Source of the DNA: Enterococcus faecalis_A
GTDB lineage: Bacteria > Bacillota > Bacilli > Lactobacillales > Enterococcaceae
DNA length: 9,945 bases
Direction of reading: 5' to 3'
Assembly (NCBI GenBank): GCA_051295955.1
Contig: JBPDWA010000011.1
Span: 1-9,945 of the forward strand
Part shown: piece after piece, positions 1 to 6,526 of the stretch
Layout of the letters: each line of letters starts with the position of its first letter
How positions within the stretch are numbered: the stretch's first letter is position 1
Position numbers and translations under genes: made by a program
The notes under the pieces: model-generated
What the model saw: only the letters and a program-made list of their open reading frames with translations
What the model was told of the DNA's origin: nothing
Database searches by the model: none

Positions 1-76
1 CTTTTCGACCAATCGGGTAGCGGCCTTCCCAACGGCCATCTTTGCGTTTGTAAATATTGTCTCCGGTTCGTGGCAT
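1..76 (-). CDS. Site-specific tyrosine recombinase (phage/ICE-type integrase), N-terminal fragment cut by window edge
   Basis: Only the first 25 codons are inside the window. They read MPRTGDNIYKRKDGRW followed by EGRYPIGRK, the start shared by many Lactobacillales and Clostridia integrases, where it is the beginning of the arm-type DNA-binding domain; the catalytic domain would lie outside. The ATG at 76-74 is preceded by GAAAGGAA about 12 bases upstream, a slightly distant ribosome binding site. Family knowledge: such enzymes integrate and excise prophages and integrative elements. From the sequence I can only say that the gene starts here and is divergent from nothing nearby; whether it is intact and which element it belongs to cannot be seen. 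Identification rests on a short but distinctive motif. Confidence 0.75.
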   Translation of the reverse strand, partial: MPRTGDNIYKRKDGRWEGRYPIGRK

Positions 77-100
77 AAAATAACTCGTTCCTTTCTGTTC

Positions 101-162
101 ATTGACGGCTTACATTGACGGGCTAAAGGAAACTAAAGGAAGGATTCCTAGTTTAGTTTCCT
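101..162. repeat. Direct and inverted repeats upstream of the integrase
   Basis: ATTGACGGCT (101-110) is repeated as ATTGACGGGCT (114-124). CTAAAGGAA occurs twice (123-131 and 133-141). AGGAAACTAAA (127-137) is exactly complementary to TTTAGTTTCCT (152-162), with a further GGAA/TTCC pair inside, so the segment can fold into a bulged hairpin in the leader of the integrase transcript. On the minus strand a tiny frame MRKLN-stop with an AAAAAAAGG upstream runs into this hairpin. This could be recombinase or regulator binding DNA, or a leader attenuator; the sequence does not decide. Confidence 0.5.
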
Positions 163-413
163 CATAAAGAATACCTTTTTTTAATCTTTTTTAGCATTTC
201 CTATTGTAAAATGTTAATAAATAAAATAAACTTAGTAATAGAAATAGATCAGATAGGGAGAAAAAGTTACGTGTGTCAAAAAAAGGACGTACTTTTCCTG
301 TTTTATCTTCTTACAAGAAAAGGTTGGTTTCGTGAGAAAGTTTAAACTAAAGACAGTAGTAAGGAATTCCTGTATTAACGTAAACGGGAATTTCTGACGA
401 TTTACATATATAC
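163..413. other. Gene-poor stretch between integrase leader and terminator
   Basis: No convincing gene. An open minus-strand frame of about 58 codons (containing QKFPFTLIQEFLTTVFSLN) has no good start or ribosome binding site and may be a decayed gene end or chance. GGAATTCC occurs at 362-369. No tRNA is visible. Confidence 0.3.
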
Positions 414-449
414 AAAAAGGCTAACAGATTAATTCTGTTAGCCTTTTTT
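414..449. terminator. Bidirectional rho-independent terminator
   Basis: AAAAAGGCTAACAGA (414-428) pairs perfectly with TCTGTTAGCCTTTTT (434-448) around a 5-base loop. The outer A/T part gives a U-run on both strands. On the minus strand it is the first strong terminator after the MerR gene that ends at 681, so it probably closes the amidase operon. Confidence 0.85.
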
Positions 450-680
450 CTGATATGTTTTGTTAAGTTTATCAATATCCTAAATTAAATAAAATTTTTT
501 CTTTTTCTAATTTAAATTTTAATTATCATCTAACTAACAAAAATGAGAGGGAAAATACAATCATCTTATCATGTGGATATTCCAACACTACCTGATAATA
601 AATTTTTGTCTTACCAATATCATCATCTATAAAGCACTACAAAATCACATTTATGTTTGTAATTTTGGAATACTTTACGT

Positions 681-1271
681 TTATGAAATTAATAAATTAG
701 AATTATAAATACTATTCAAATATTGATTTAAATAGTTAACTAATAATGGATTACTTTGATTATTGTACTTAATAATTGATTCTAAATGTTCTTTGTCCAA
801 TTGAAGACCACGCTCCTGATGCCAGTTCAAATATTCTTCTACAAATTTTTGAATATTTTCTTTATTCATTTCACTATAAGCAAATTTTTTGAAGACATTT
901 TTTTCTAAAAGCGTGTTAGTATCGCGTAAATCTAATTTCTCCCATTGATATTTTTGCAGTTTTTGTTCAAGTTCTTCTTTTTCTTTAGCTAATTGACTAA
1001 TACGTTGATCAACTTGGCTCAAACGAATATTTATTAACAATTGATTAGTATAAAAGGGCGCGTCCAACAATGATTTGATATCACAAAGACGAAAGTTTAA
1101 CTGTTTTAAAAAAAGAATTTTTTCAATTTCTTCTGTAATAGTAGACTCACAAAAATAACGGACTTTTCCTGATTTGCGAGTACTCGCATGAATAAGCCCT
1201 ATTGATTCATAAAAGCGGATTGTTCTAACAGTTAAATGAAAGTGTTCAGATACATCAGATATTGAATACAT
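681..1271 (-). CDS. MerR-family transcriptional regulator
   Basis: A 196-aa DNA-binding regulator. Residues 1-70 are a classic MerR winged helix-turn-helix: MYSISDVSEHFHLTVRTIRF YESIGLI, then a basic wing (TRKSGKVRYF) and the second helical pair ending in DIKSLL. Residues about 85-125 (VDQRISQLAKEKEELEQKL) form the dimerising coiled coil. The C-terminal 70 residues are helical, contain a single Trp-His pair (NWH, 149-151) and match no effector domain I know. I chose Met at 1271 because AAGGTGA lies 5 bases upstream; the in-frame ATG at 1313 has no site. It is the last gene of the amidase operon, 68 bases after the 80-aa gene, and is the natural candidate to control the palindromic operator at 3752-3764. 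The inducer is unknown. Confidence 0.85.
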   Translation of the reverse strand: MYSISDVSEHFHLTVRTIRFYESIGLIHASTRKSGKVRYFCESTITEEIEKILFLKQLNFRLCDIKSLLDAPFYTNQLLINIRLSQVDQRISQLAKEKEELEQKLQKYQWEKLDLRDTNTLLEKNVFKKFAYSEMNKENIQKFVEEYLNWHQERGLQLDKEHLESIIKYNNQSNPLLVNYLNQYLNSIYNSNLLIS

Positions 1272-1286
1272 AGTCATCACCTTTTT

Positions 1287-1313
1287 AGTATAAGTTAATA
1301 ATTTTTGAGTCAA
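1287..1313 (-). promoter_or_regulatory. Possible separate promoter for the MerR gene
   Basis: TTGACT (1313-1308) and TATACT (1292-1287) are each close to consensus, but the spacer is only 15 bases, shorter than usual. It could give a basal level of regulator independent of the operon promoter. Confidence 0.25.
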
Positions 1314-1339
1314 TACTCTCTTACATAATTTTACGTATT

Positions 1340-1582
1340 TTATTTTTTATTTTGAACACACCAAGCAGTATATGCTTGTAAAAATTGAGTTCCGTTCTTA
1401 AAATACATCGGAGCAAAATCTTTAATAATATCTCCTAATTTCATTGTTTGATAATCATTCCCTATAATAGTTTCTATCCCATTTGCAGCTTTGATAGCAG
1501 CCTCTTTACTGATTGGGAAAGAAATTGTACTTTGTTCCAAGCTTTTTACAAAATAATGTGTGCCTTTTATTCCTATCAACAT
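1340..1582 (-). CDS. Small conserved-looking protein of unknown function, translationally coupled to the amidase
   Basis: An 80-aa soluble protein (starts MLIGIKGTHYF, ends TAWCVQNKK) without signal peptide or membrane segment; it alternates short beta-like stretches with helices (EAAIKAANGI, GDIIKDFAPM). I do not recognise a family. Reality is supported by context: its start overlaps the end of the amidase gene by 7 bases, and an excellent GGAGGAG site sits 8 bases upstream, inside the last amidase codons. That coupling suggests a stoichiometric partner or accessory to the amidase or its substrate pathway, which is inference only. It precedes the MerR gene in the same operon. Confidence 0.7.
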   Translation of the reverse strand: MLIGIKGTHYFVKSLEQSTISFPISKEAAIKAANGIETIIGNDYQTMKLGDIIKDFAPMYFKNGTQFLQAYTAWCVQNKK

Positions 1583-2520
1583 TTGTGATTCTCCTCCGTT
1601 CCATTAATGTAGCTATACATTGATTTATCCAAACCCATACGACCATTCTTATGAGTTAAAGGATTTGCTCCACCACGATGATTAGCTAAATAATTTGTAT
1701 ATCCCATTAGTGACTGCGTTTTAATTTTATCCGCTAAACCTGGATAAACATCACATTTCAAGACCCATGGAATGCCTGTTGGTGCAGAAGCAAATACTTC
1801 TCCATCTGGATTGACTGCCATACTATTACCAAACCAGCAGTATGCTTCATCTAGCCCAACTTCGTTGGTTGCAAGGACATAGCAGCGATTGTAGTAAGCC
1901 CCGGCACGATTTGTAATTTCATAAGCTTTTTCATAAGGCGTCATGTATGCTGATATTCTAACAATGACATTTGCACCTTTGTATTCTGCTTCCCTCCAAG
2001 TATCTTGATAATCTCCATCCGCACAAATGATTGTTGCAATTTTTGCCCCTTTTGGCCCTTCGTATACTTTAATTTCGCTACCTGGATAGTTCCGTTCTAA
2101 TGGATTCCAAGGGTTTGTTTTAGTATAGACATCAATCATTTCTCCTTGATTATTAAATGTAATTGCCCCATTTTGTACAGGACTTCCATCTTCCTTGTCA
2201 ATGATGGCACCTACGGTAAGCCATACTTGAAGTTCCTTGCACTTTTGAGCTATACGCATGAATTTATCATCACTTAACTTAATAGGAAGTTTAGCTGCTA
2301 GTGGGCTAAACCCGTGCAAAGCCGTTTCTGGTGTGATCATAAAATCCACACCTGGCAGTCCAGCTACTGTTCGTTCCATCCATTTGAATAAATTTGCAAT
2401 ATTTTCATCAATATCTTCATAACTACGTGCAGGTTTTTTTACTGACATTTGTAATAATGCGACACTTAAACATTCTGTTTTAATTTCTCCAGTAATCGGA
2501 AAACATGTTCCATAATTCAT
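1576..2520 (-). CDS. Aliphatic amidase / formamidase-like carbon-nitrogen hydrolase
   Basis: A 314-aa nitrilase-superfamily enzyme of the AmiE/AmiF branch, expected to hydrolyse a short amide to acid and ammonia in the cytoplasm. Counting from the upstream in-frame Met (2532), the catalytic residues are Glu69 (ITPETALHGF), Lys138 (VYTKTNPWNP), Glu146 (PLERNYPG) and Cys170 (ATIICADGDY). The Lys-Glu-Cys spacing (8 and 24) equals that of Pseudomonas AmiE (134, 142, 166), and GLPGVDF, YEGPKGAKI, WREAEYKGANVIVR and CYVLATNE also follow that family. The start used is Met5 at 2520 because GGTGAT lies just upstream; the 2532 ATG has its AAGG too close. The C-terminus stops about 30-50 residues earlier than AmiE, so the arm used in hexamer packing is short. 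It follows the MFS gene by 18 bases, pointing to uptake and degradation of the same compound. Exact substrate is not determinable. Confidence 0.88.
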   Translation of the reverse strand: MNYGTCFPITGEIKTECLSVALLQMSVKKPARSYEDIDENIANLFKWMERTVAGLPGVDFMITPETALHGFSPLAAKLPIKLSDDKFMRIAQKCKELQVWLTVGAIIDKEDGSPVQNGAITFNNQGEMIDVYTKTNPWNPLERNYPGSEIKVYEGPKGAKIATIICADGDYQDTWREAEYKGANVIVRISAYMTPYEKAYEITNRAGAYYNRCYVLATNEVGLDEAYCWFGNSMAVNPDGEVFASAPTGIPWVLKCDVYPGLADKIKTQSLMGYTNYLANHRGGANPLTHKNGRMGLDKSMYSYINGTEENHKC

Positions 2521-2538
2521 AATTATCACCATACCTTA

Positions 2539-3717
2539 TTAATTTTTTTCGTAAATGTTAATCAATTTCATAAAGATCAATGCACCAATTGCGGAAACTA
2601 AAAAAATCAGGCCAATATTGCCGTGAATATCAACGAGCCAGCCAAAAAAAGGTCCAGCGCAGAGCATACCAATTTTCATTCCAATAATCGTAAGGCTAAC
2701 AGCCAATGAAATATTTTGACTATTTCTTTGAGTTTGTGGTGCTAATGTAAATAATAATGTCGGTATTCCACCATCAAAAAAGGGAAATATCACAACAACA
2801 ATTAAGAGCGCTATAATAGAATGTACGAAATTGAAAGCAAAAAAACCAATTATTCCATATAACAGGCAATAGACCATACCTAACTTTTGACGCCGACGGA
2901 TCCGAGTGAAAATCCAACCATTTAAGATGGTGAAGAAAATTTCTAAAACATACAGACCACTAATAAATTTAGATATCTCAGTAATTTCTATTCCCACATT
3001 GGTTGACCAAACAACGCTAATCCAAGTAACAAATGAAAATGAACAGACAGCATAAAACAAAGCACTTAGAGTAAGCATCCAAGAACTTACACTTTTTATT
3101 CCTTCCATTTGTTTAAAACTGCGAGCTGAAGTGGTTTTAAATTGAGTTTTTCTAACCGGTTCCGTCACAAATAAAAAATATAATATTAAAGAAATTACAC
3201 AGCAAGCGATTCCTACGAACCACATTCCATGCCAGCCCCAATGTTTGGCAATGCTTCCACTAATAAAAAATAGTATTGCCTGTGAGATAGTCATCCAACT
3301 CGTCCAGATTCCCATCGGTAGTCCGCGCTCATCAGGTTCAAACCACAATGAAATTAGTGATGGACCTAAAACAGCAACAATTCCAACTCCAGTTCCTTCA
3401 ATAATTCTACTAATCAATAGTAAAAAAAATCCCGAAGCACAATATCCAATTACTGACCCAATAATTGCAATCAACAGGGAAAAGATGCCAACCCATTTGG
3501 CGGGATATTTTTTAATAATTCCACTTGCAGGAATTGCAATGAAGATACCAATTAAGGCAAAAATTGAGCTGAGCCACCCTGCTTGTTGGGCGTTTATCCC
3601 AAAATCGTGTGATAATAGTTTAATAATTGGTGGAACTTTATTTTGAACGATAGCAAGTGAAATACCTCCTAAAGTCGCTGAAAGACACACTGACCATTTA
3701 TTACCTATACACTTCAT
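2539..3717 (-). CDS. MFS transporter, probable uptake system for the amidase substrate
   Basis: A 392-aa major facilitator with about 12 hydrophobic segments in two halves, separated by a cytoplasmic loop near residues 187-210 (VRKTQFKTTSARSFKQ). Family marks are the N-terminal half with GWLSSIFALIGIFIAIPASG (TM2 region), the basic IKKYPAKW loop, RIIEGTGVG in TM4 (residues 104-112) and WFEPDERGLPMG after TM5. The overall look is close to the CynX/NimT-like and organic-ion MFS groups, not to drug exporters I can name. AGAGGTGA sits 5 bases before the ATG. It is first in the operon, so its job is presumably import of an amide or related nitrogen compound; export of a product is possible. Confidence 0.85.
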   Translation of the reverse strand: MKCIGNKWSVCLSATLGGISLAIVQNKVPPIIKLLSHDFGINAQQAGWLSSIFALIGIFIAIPASGIIKKYPAKWVGIFSLLIAIIGSVIGYCASGFFLLLISRIIEGTGVGIVAVLGPSLISLWFEPDERGLPMGIWTSWMTISQAILFFISGSIAKHWGWHGMWFVGIACCVISLILYFLFVTEPVRKTQFKTTSARSFKQMEGIKSVSSWMLTLSALFYAVCSFSFVTWISVVWSTNVGIEITEISKFISGLYVLEIFFTILNGWIFTRIRRRQKLGMVYCLLYGIIGFFAFNFVHSIIALLIVVVIFPFFDGGIPTLLFTLAPQTQRNSQNISLAVSLTIIGMKIGMLCAGPFFGWLVDIHGNIGLIFLVSAIGALIFMKLINIYEKN

Positions 3718-3740
3718 TTATTTCACCTCTCTTATCAATT

Positions 3741-3771
3741 ACTTTATCACCTGACGTAACGTCATTGTAAA
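3741..3771 (-). promoter_or_regulatory. MerR-type promoter and operator of the MFS-amidase operon
   Basis: On the minus strand TTTACA (3771-3766) and TAAAGT (3746-3741) are separated by 19 bases, the overlong spacer typical of promoters activated by MerR-family regulators through DNA distortion. The spacer contains a perfect 13-base palindrome TGACGT-T-ACGTCA (3764-3752), a good dimer site. The MFS start codon is 24 bases downstream. Assignment to the MerR protein encoded at 681-1271 is inference from this geometry and the shared operon. Confidence 0.6.
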
Positions 3772-3805
3772 TATCAAAATTTAGAAATCAGTTGTTTAGA
3801 AATTT

Positions 3806-4138
3806 GAAAATAAGAGATAGATCACCTCTCGTTCCATTATTGATTTGCACAAAAAACCATTAGCTATACGTTTTCGAGACAAATGACGGTGAATTGTGTT
3901 ATCAAAACGTTGAAGGAAGCCAAAAACATTTTCACATTTCTGAAAGAATGATTTTACACACTGATTTGATAGTCTGTACATAGCAATCGAAGTAGAACAA
4001 TGGCTTAAAGCTAGCAAAATAAGACATTCCTATAGTCGAAAGGAAACACCATATGATAAGTCAGGAATCAAATCTTTCTATGTATTATTAAAAAAGGAGG
4101 AAGTATATATGATTAGTTATTCGGATGGAAACCAATAG
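3806..4138 (+). pseudogene. Decayed IS3-family transposase orfB, central and C-terminal part
   Basis: Read across frames, the plus strand gives the order of an IS3/IS150-type DDE integrase: IDLHKKPLAI, then FSRQMTVNCVIKTLKEAKN, then ISERMILHTD, and after a one-base shift SLYIAIEVEQWLKASKIRHS and YSRKETPYDKSGIKSFYVLL ending KKEEVYMISYSD. The second catalytic Asp (HTD) is kept; in the usual YDNAxxESF block the catalytic Glu is replaced (SGIKSF, Lys for Glu). At least three frame changes and several stops show it is dead. The terminal part of orfB and the right end are missing. The minus-strand open frame over the same bases is a shadow. Confidence 0.75.
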
Positions 4139-4232
4139 TGTGCGTGAAGTAGAAAAGAAAACAGGCATTTCATTGTCAATACTTAAAAGAATCAAGAAAC
4201 AAGCAAAGGAAGAACAATTACTTGCTGATTAG
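4125..4232 (+). pseudogene. Short helix-turn-helix fragment, possibly the C-terminus of a resolvase/invertase
   Basis: The 35-codon frame METNSVREVEKKTGISLS with ILKRIKKQAKEEQLLAD resembles the C-terminal HTH of small serine recombinases (SVREVAKKTGIS-type) and of some transposition proteins. It directly abuts the IS3 remnant and has no convincing ribosome binding site, so it is most likely the tail of a lost gene joined here by deletion. Confidence 0.4.
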
Positions 4233-4289
4233 CGTTTAAAAAGAACAGAACCAAAAATTATAGTGAAAGCTAAAGTATATCTTTTTATA

Positions 4290-4303
4290 TGTATGCGCTT
4301 ACA
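4290..4303. promoter_or_regulatory. CcpA cre-like site without an intact target gene
   Basis: TGTATGCGCTTACA differs by one base from the ideal cre palindrome TGTAAGCGCTTACA. It is followed about 30 bases later by GGGAAGGAGG (4328-4337) and then by no start codon at the right distance (ATC where ATG is expected). It therefore looks like the control region of a lost carbon-catabolite-controlled gene. Action on the gene at 4814, over 500 bases away, is unlikely but possible through a long leader. Confidence 0.45.
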
Positions 4304-4749
4304 TGGTAATATTAATATAAACAATAAGGGAAGGAGGAAAAACTATCACATTATCTTGTCTGTTTCATTTTTAAAATATTCTTTTTTCGTAAGGGGGAAT
4401 GAATTGGCTACATTTGAACGAAATATTTTAGAATCCGGTTGATGTACTACCCATCAAAAAATGATCCTTCATTAAAAGTAAGCACTACTGATTTTACCTT
4501 AATTAAATTGACTAGAGTGCTAAAGATTTCAATTTTCTTATTCTGTGTCTAAAAATAGCCATTACAAATAAGATGTAATCAGCTTGATGAAACGGAGGGT
4601 ATGAGTAGAAAACATCCTATAAGGATCATACTGATTTTAAAAGATAAGCTTAATCTTATTAGTTGAAGACAATCGAAAAATGATAGGGTGCATTTGTTAT
4701 CCACAATAAAAGAATGAAAGTATGATTTGAAATATTAATAAGTATAATA

Positions 4750-4778
4750 TTTATTCATTCATTTAAAAAAAATATAAT
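4750..4778 (+). promoter_or_regulatory. Probable promoter of the 4814 gene
   Basis: TATAAT (4773-4778) lies 35 bases before the ATG, with a weak TTTATT at -35 and a 17-base spacer. A second TATAAT is at 4743-4748 without a good -35. The weak -35 suggests need for an activator or a very AT-rich UP-like context. Confidence 0.35.
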
Positions 4779-4813
4779 ATGAGTAAAAATATGTTTAATG
4801 AGGAGAATCAACA

Positions 4814-5455
4814 ATGGAAAATTTAAAAAAACTACCACTTATTTCTTTTAGTAAAATGTTTAGTATGTTTCTATTGGGCATGGTATTTTTTACAAGTCTG
4901 TTTCTTGCCATGGGAATAAAGGTGAATGCAGATCAATTGGAAAAAACTAATAATAATTTGCTTTCCACAGCTGCAGAATCACAGGCGCTAATAGATTCTG
5001 ATGGGAATCCTATATCAAATGCTAATGGATACTATATAAGAGCTGTTGTAGATGGAGTGCCAGATAAAGTCTATTATTTTGAAAATCATCGAAAACCTTT
5101 ATCTACTTATGACTGGCTTTATTTAACTCCTACTAAAGAGAAAGCATGTAAGTACACAATAGATGATCCAGCTCCTACAGAAAATGTACAGTATTATTTT
5201 AAAAATGTGGATGATAACAAATATTTAACAGGCCATCCATGGGATTTTTTCCATCGTAAAGGAGGCGTTTATGAATCTAAAAAAGAAGAAGCAGATAAGT
5301 GGTATTTTAAACCTACAAGAATAGGTGGAAAAACCGGATATGAATTATATATGAGTTTGGATGTTTTTCGGGTTTATTTTGATCCAGATACTAGTTCAGT
5401 AATTGCCAATGGCAATATAGGTCATCCTTTTTATTTCTTTTTCGAAAAGGCGTAA
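4814..5455 (+). CDS. Secreted Kunitz-STI-like beta-trefoil protein (paralog A)
   Basis: 213 aa. Residues 1-39 are an export signal with basic start (MENLKKLPLI), a hydrophobic core and a likely cut after IKVNA; the mature part is about 174 residues. Residues 59-75 (LIDSDGNPISNANGYYI) fit the soybean-trypsin-inhibitor signature as I recall it ([LIVM]-x-D-x-[EDNTY]-[DG]-[RKHDENQ]-x-[LIVM]-x5-Y-x-[LIVM]). Repeating aromatic strands VYYFEN, QYYFKN, KWYFKP and YFFFEKA, roughly 40 residues apart, are what a threefold beta-trefoil would give, and WYF...TGYEL followed by a C-terminal VYFD...FFFEKA parallels the plant inhibitors. There is one cysteine only, no anchor motif and no membrane segment after the signal, so it should be released. 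GAGGAGA lies 7 bases before the ATG. It shares about 40 percent identity with the protein at 6940-7581. Protease inhibition is a hypothesis; lectin-like or toxin-accessory binding is also possible. Confidence 0.7.
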   Translation: MENLKKLPLISFSKMFSMFLLGMVFFTSLFLAMGIKVNADQLEKTNNNLLSTAAESQALIDSDGNPISNANGYYIRAVVDGVPDKVYYFENHRKPLSTYDWLYLTPTKEKACKYTIDDPAPTENVQYYFKNVDDNKYLTGHPWDFFHRKGGVYESKKEEADKWYFKPTRIGGKTGYELYMSLDVFRVYFDPDTSSVIANGNIGHPFYFFFEKA

Positions 5456-5569
5456 AAATAAAAACAGCTACAATTGCTTCTATTTTAACGATTGTTGGAG
5501 AACAACCTAACCAATTTTTGATGAGTGCTTACGTTTTTTTCAATAAGTTTTCAACTTCTCACTATTGGA
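5456..5569. other. Gap after paralog A
   Basis: A plus-strand open frame runs through this gap and the following hairpin, but it lacks a ribosome binding site and its sequence is not recognisable. Nothing else is seen. Confidence 0.25.
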
Positions 5570-5601
5570 AAAGTCGGAGAGAAGTATCCTCTCCGACTTT
5601 C
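5569..5601. terminator. Convergent rho-independent terminator
   Basis: AAAGTCGGAGAG (5570-5581) pairs perfectly with CTCTCCGACTTT (5589-5600) around a 7-base loop. It has T-rich flanks on both strands (TTTC on either side). It lies 114 bases after paralog A and directly after the stop codon of a minus-strand fragment (5602), so it probably evolved as the minus-strand gene's terminator and also serves paralog A. Confidence 0.75.
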
Positions 5602-5706
5602 TTAGTATAACGCTGATGCCACTTCAATCCTTTTAGTTGTGGTTGCTATTGTGCTTGTAGACTGGAATTTATTTCCATAAGGAAACTTGACTGTTAGTGG
5701 TACAGC
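5602..5706 (-). pseudogene. C-terminal remnant of an unrecognised minus-strand gene
   Basis: Thirty-four codons after a stop read AVPLTVKFPYGNKFQST then STIATTTKRIEVASALY and end in TAA placed right against the terminator stem. A stop so close to a strong terminator is typical of a real gene end, and the composition is protein-like. The upstream frame is broken by TAG at 5709-5707 and no start is visible. Family unknown; a surface or structural protein end is possible. Confidence 0.35.
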
Positions 5707-5940
5707 CTAACAAACTCATGATGGATTTATCAAATTAAAATAGAAAAAATCATCTCATATGTATGAAGGTTAATGATTAATAGATTGGCAAGCTTACTTT
5801 GTGAAAAAGATTCAAAGGTTTGTGAGACTTTATAATTTATCAAAGAATGACATAAAGAGTATGAGAAAATGCTTTTATTATGTTAATCATTAAAGAGCAA
5901 AGTAACCTTTTACTTTATTACTAGAAAGAGAGGGAATATT
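5707..5940. other. Leader region of the second secreted gene
   Basis: No gene seen. The pair AAAGTAA (5899-5905) and TTACTTT (5910-5916) forms an inverted repeat with a 4-base gap, 25 bases before the ATG at 5941, and TTAATCATTAA is at 5883-5893. These could be operator half-sites; no strong -35/-10 pair is obvious. Confidence 0.3.
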
Positions 5941-6369
5941 ATGATTGTCTCAAAAAAATTAAAAATTTTAGTTATTATCTTAGGATCTTTGTTACTTTCA
6001 AATTTTTTAACACCGCTATCAGCTTATGCTTCAGAAAATGTAGGATTTAAAATTCAATATAATTGGATAAATGAAAAAACTGGAGATAATGTTCTTCCTC
6101 CAAAAAATGATTTTTTTGAATTAGGAACTAAAATTAAAACAAGAGGGCTAGGTGTAGAAGGTTTTTCTATCGACATTTCGAAGTCAACCATAAAACAAGT
6201 AGATCCTATTGGTTTTTTTGTTACTTTATCGTATAAAGAAACTATAAATAGGATGGGCTGTTCCACTATGGATGAAGCTTTTAAGAAATCTTTTGACGGT
6301 GTTATTGTTGAGCCATATTATAAGGATTCCAGTTGTATCTTAACCACATATTTGATTCCTAATAAATAA
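5941..6369 (+). CDS. Small secreted protein, possibly MucBP-like fold
   Basis: 142 aa. The signal peptide is clear: MIVSKKLKIL, a 15-residue hydrophobic core and cleavage after AYA at residue 30. The mature 112 residues begin VGFKIQYNWINEKTGD, continue with ELGTKIKTRGLGVEGFSIDI and a closing strand FFVTLSYKE; this order (beta strand, Asp/Lys-Gly turn, Gly-x-x-I, Gly-Phe, final Tyr-Lys strand) recalls MucBP-type beta-grasp repeats, but the match is loose. Two cysteines (107 and 132) in the C-terminal third could form a disulfide. No LPxTG, no second membrane segment. AGAGAGGG sits 6 bases before the ATG. It lies between the two beta-trefoil paralogs and may act with them outside the cell. Function unknown. 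Confidence 0.7.
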   Translation: MIVSKKLKILVIILGSLLLSNFLTPLSAYASENVGFKIQYNWINEKTGDNVLPPKNDFFELGTKIKTRGLGVEGFSIDISKSTIKQVDPIGFFVTLSYKETINRMGCSTMDEAFKKSFDGVIVEPYYKDSSCILTTYLIPNK

Positions 6370-6373
6370 ATGC

Positions 6374-6526
6374 TCATCTAGGAATTCTTGTAAAATAAAA
6401 GAAAATAATTATAAAAAAAGAGCTAAACAATCCACGATAATTTAAAATTGACGTTGGTACATTTGACCATATATTTTTTTGTAAATATACAACTAGAAAT
6501 GCCATTAAAGCTATAAAAATCATCAT
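6374..6526 (-). pseudogene. Short membrane-protein frame, probably a remnant
   Basis: A 50-codon frame starting MMIFIALMAFLVVYL and containing LNYRGLFSSFFIIIFFYF has two hydrophobic segments separated by QKNIWSNVPTS. It ends 4 bases from the end of the convergent secreted gene. There is no good ribosome binding site. Upstream on the same strand, other frames give membrane- or helix-like pieces (IGVLGASYFQKLKSDLDYY near 6590-6680; LGCTQFILLKKEKKVKK near 6535-6590), which suggests one decayed membrane-protein gene spread over several frames rather than a working small protein. Confidence 0.3.

Larger units (their letters stand above)
4233..4813 (+). other. Intergenic region with regulatory relics upstream of the first secreted paralog
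   Basis: No gene of convincing length. Three strong ribosome-binding-like stretches (around 4329, 4392 and 4595) lead only to very short frames, the longest being 36 codons from 4442. This suggests the remains of several genes. The stretch also includes a cre-like site (4290-4303), a perfect DnaA-box nonamer TTATCCACA (4697-4705, probably chance) and two TATAAT hexamers near the next gene. Confidence 0.4.

Noticed and set aside
3245..3646. 133-codon plus-strand open frame
   Set aside because: Lies entirely antisense to the MFS gene, has no ribosome binding site, and its sequence is the shadow of membrane segments.
3796..4017. 73-codon minus-strand open frame
   Set aside because: Antisense to the IS3 orfB remnant, whose plus-strand frames are recognisable.
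4442..4552. 36-codon plus-strand frame starting MYYPSKNDPSLKV
   Set aside because: No ribosome binding site close to its ATG, no recognisable sequence, sits in clearly decayed DNA.
4697..4705. Perfect DnaA box TTATCCACA as a sign of a replication origin
   Set aside because: Single copy, no further boxes, no replication gene nearby; one 9-mer is expected by chance in this much DNA.
5464..5610. Plus-strand open frame across the gap and terminator after paralog A
   Set aside because: No start signal and it reads through a perfect terminator stem; the opposite strand explains the end better.
6054..6266. 70-codon minus-strand open frame
   Set aside because: Antisense to the secreted protein gene at 5941-6369, no ribosome binding site.
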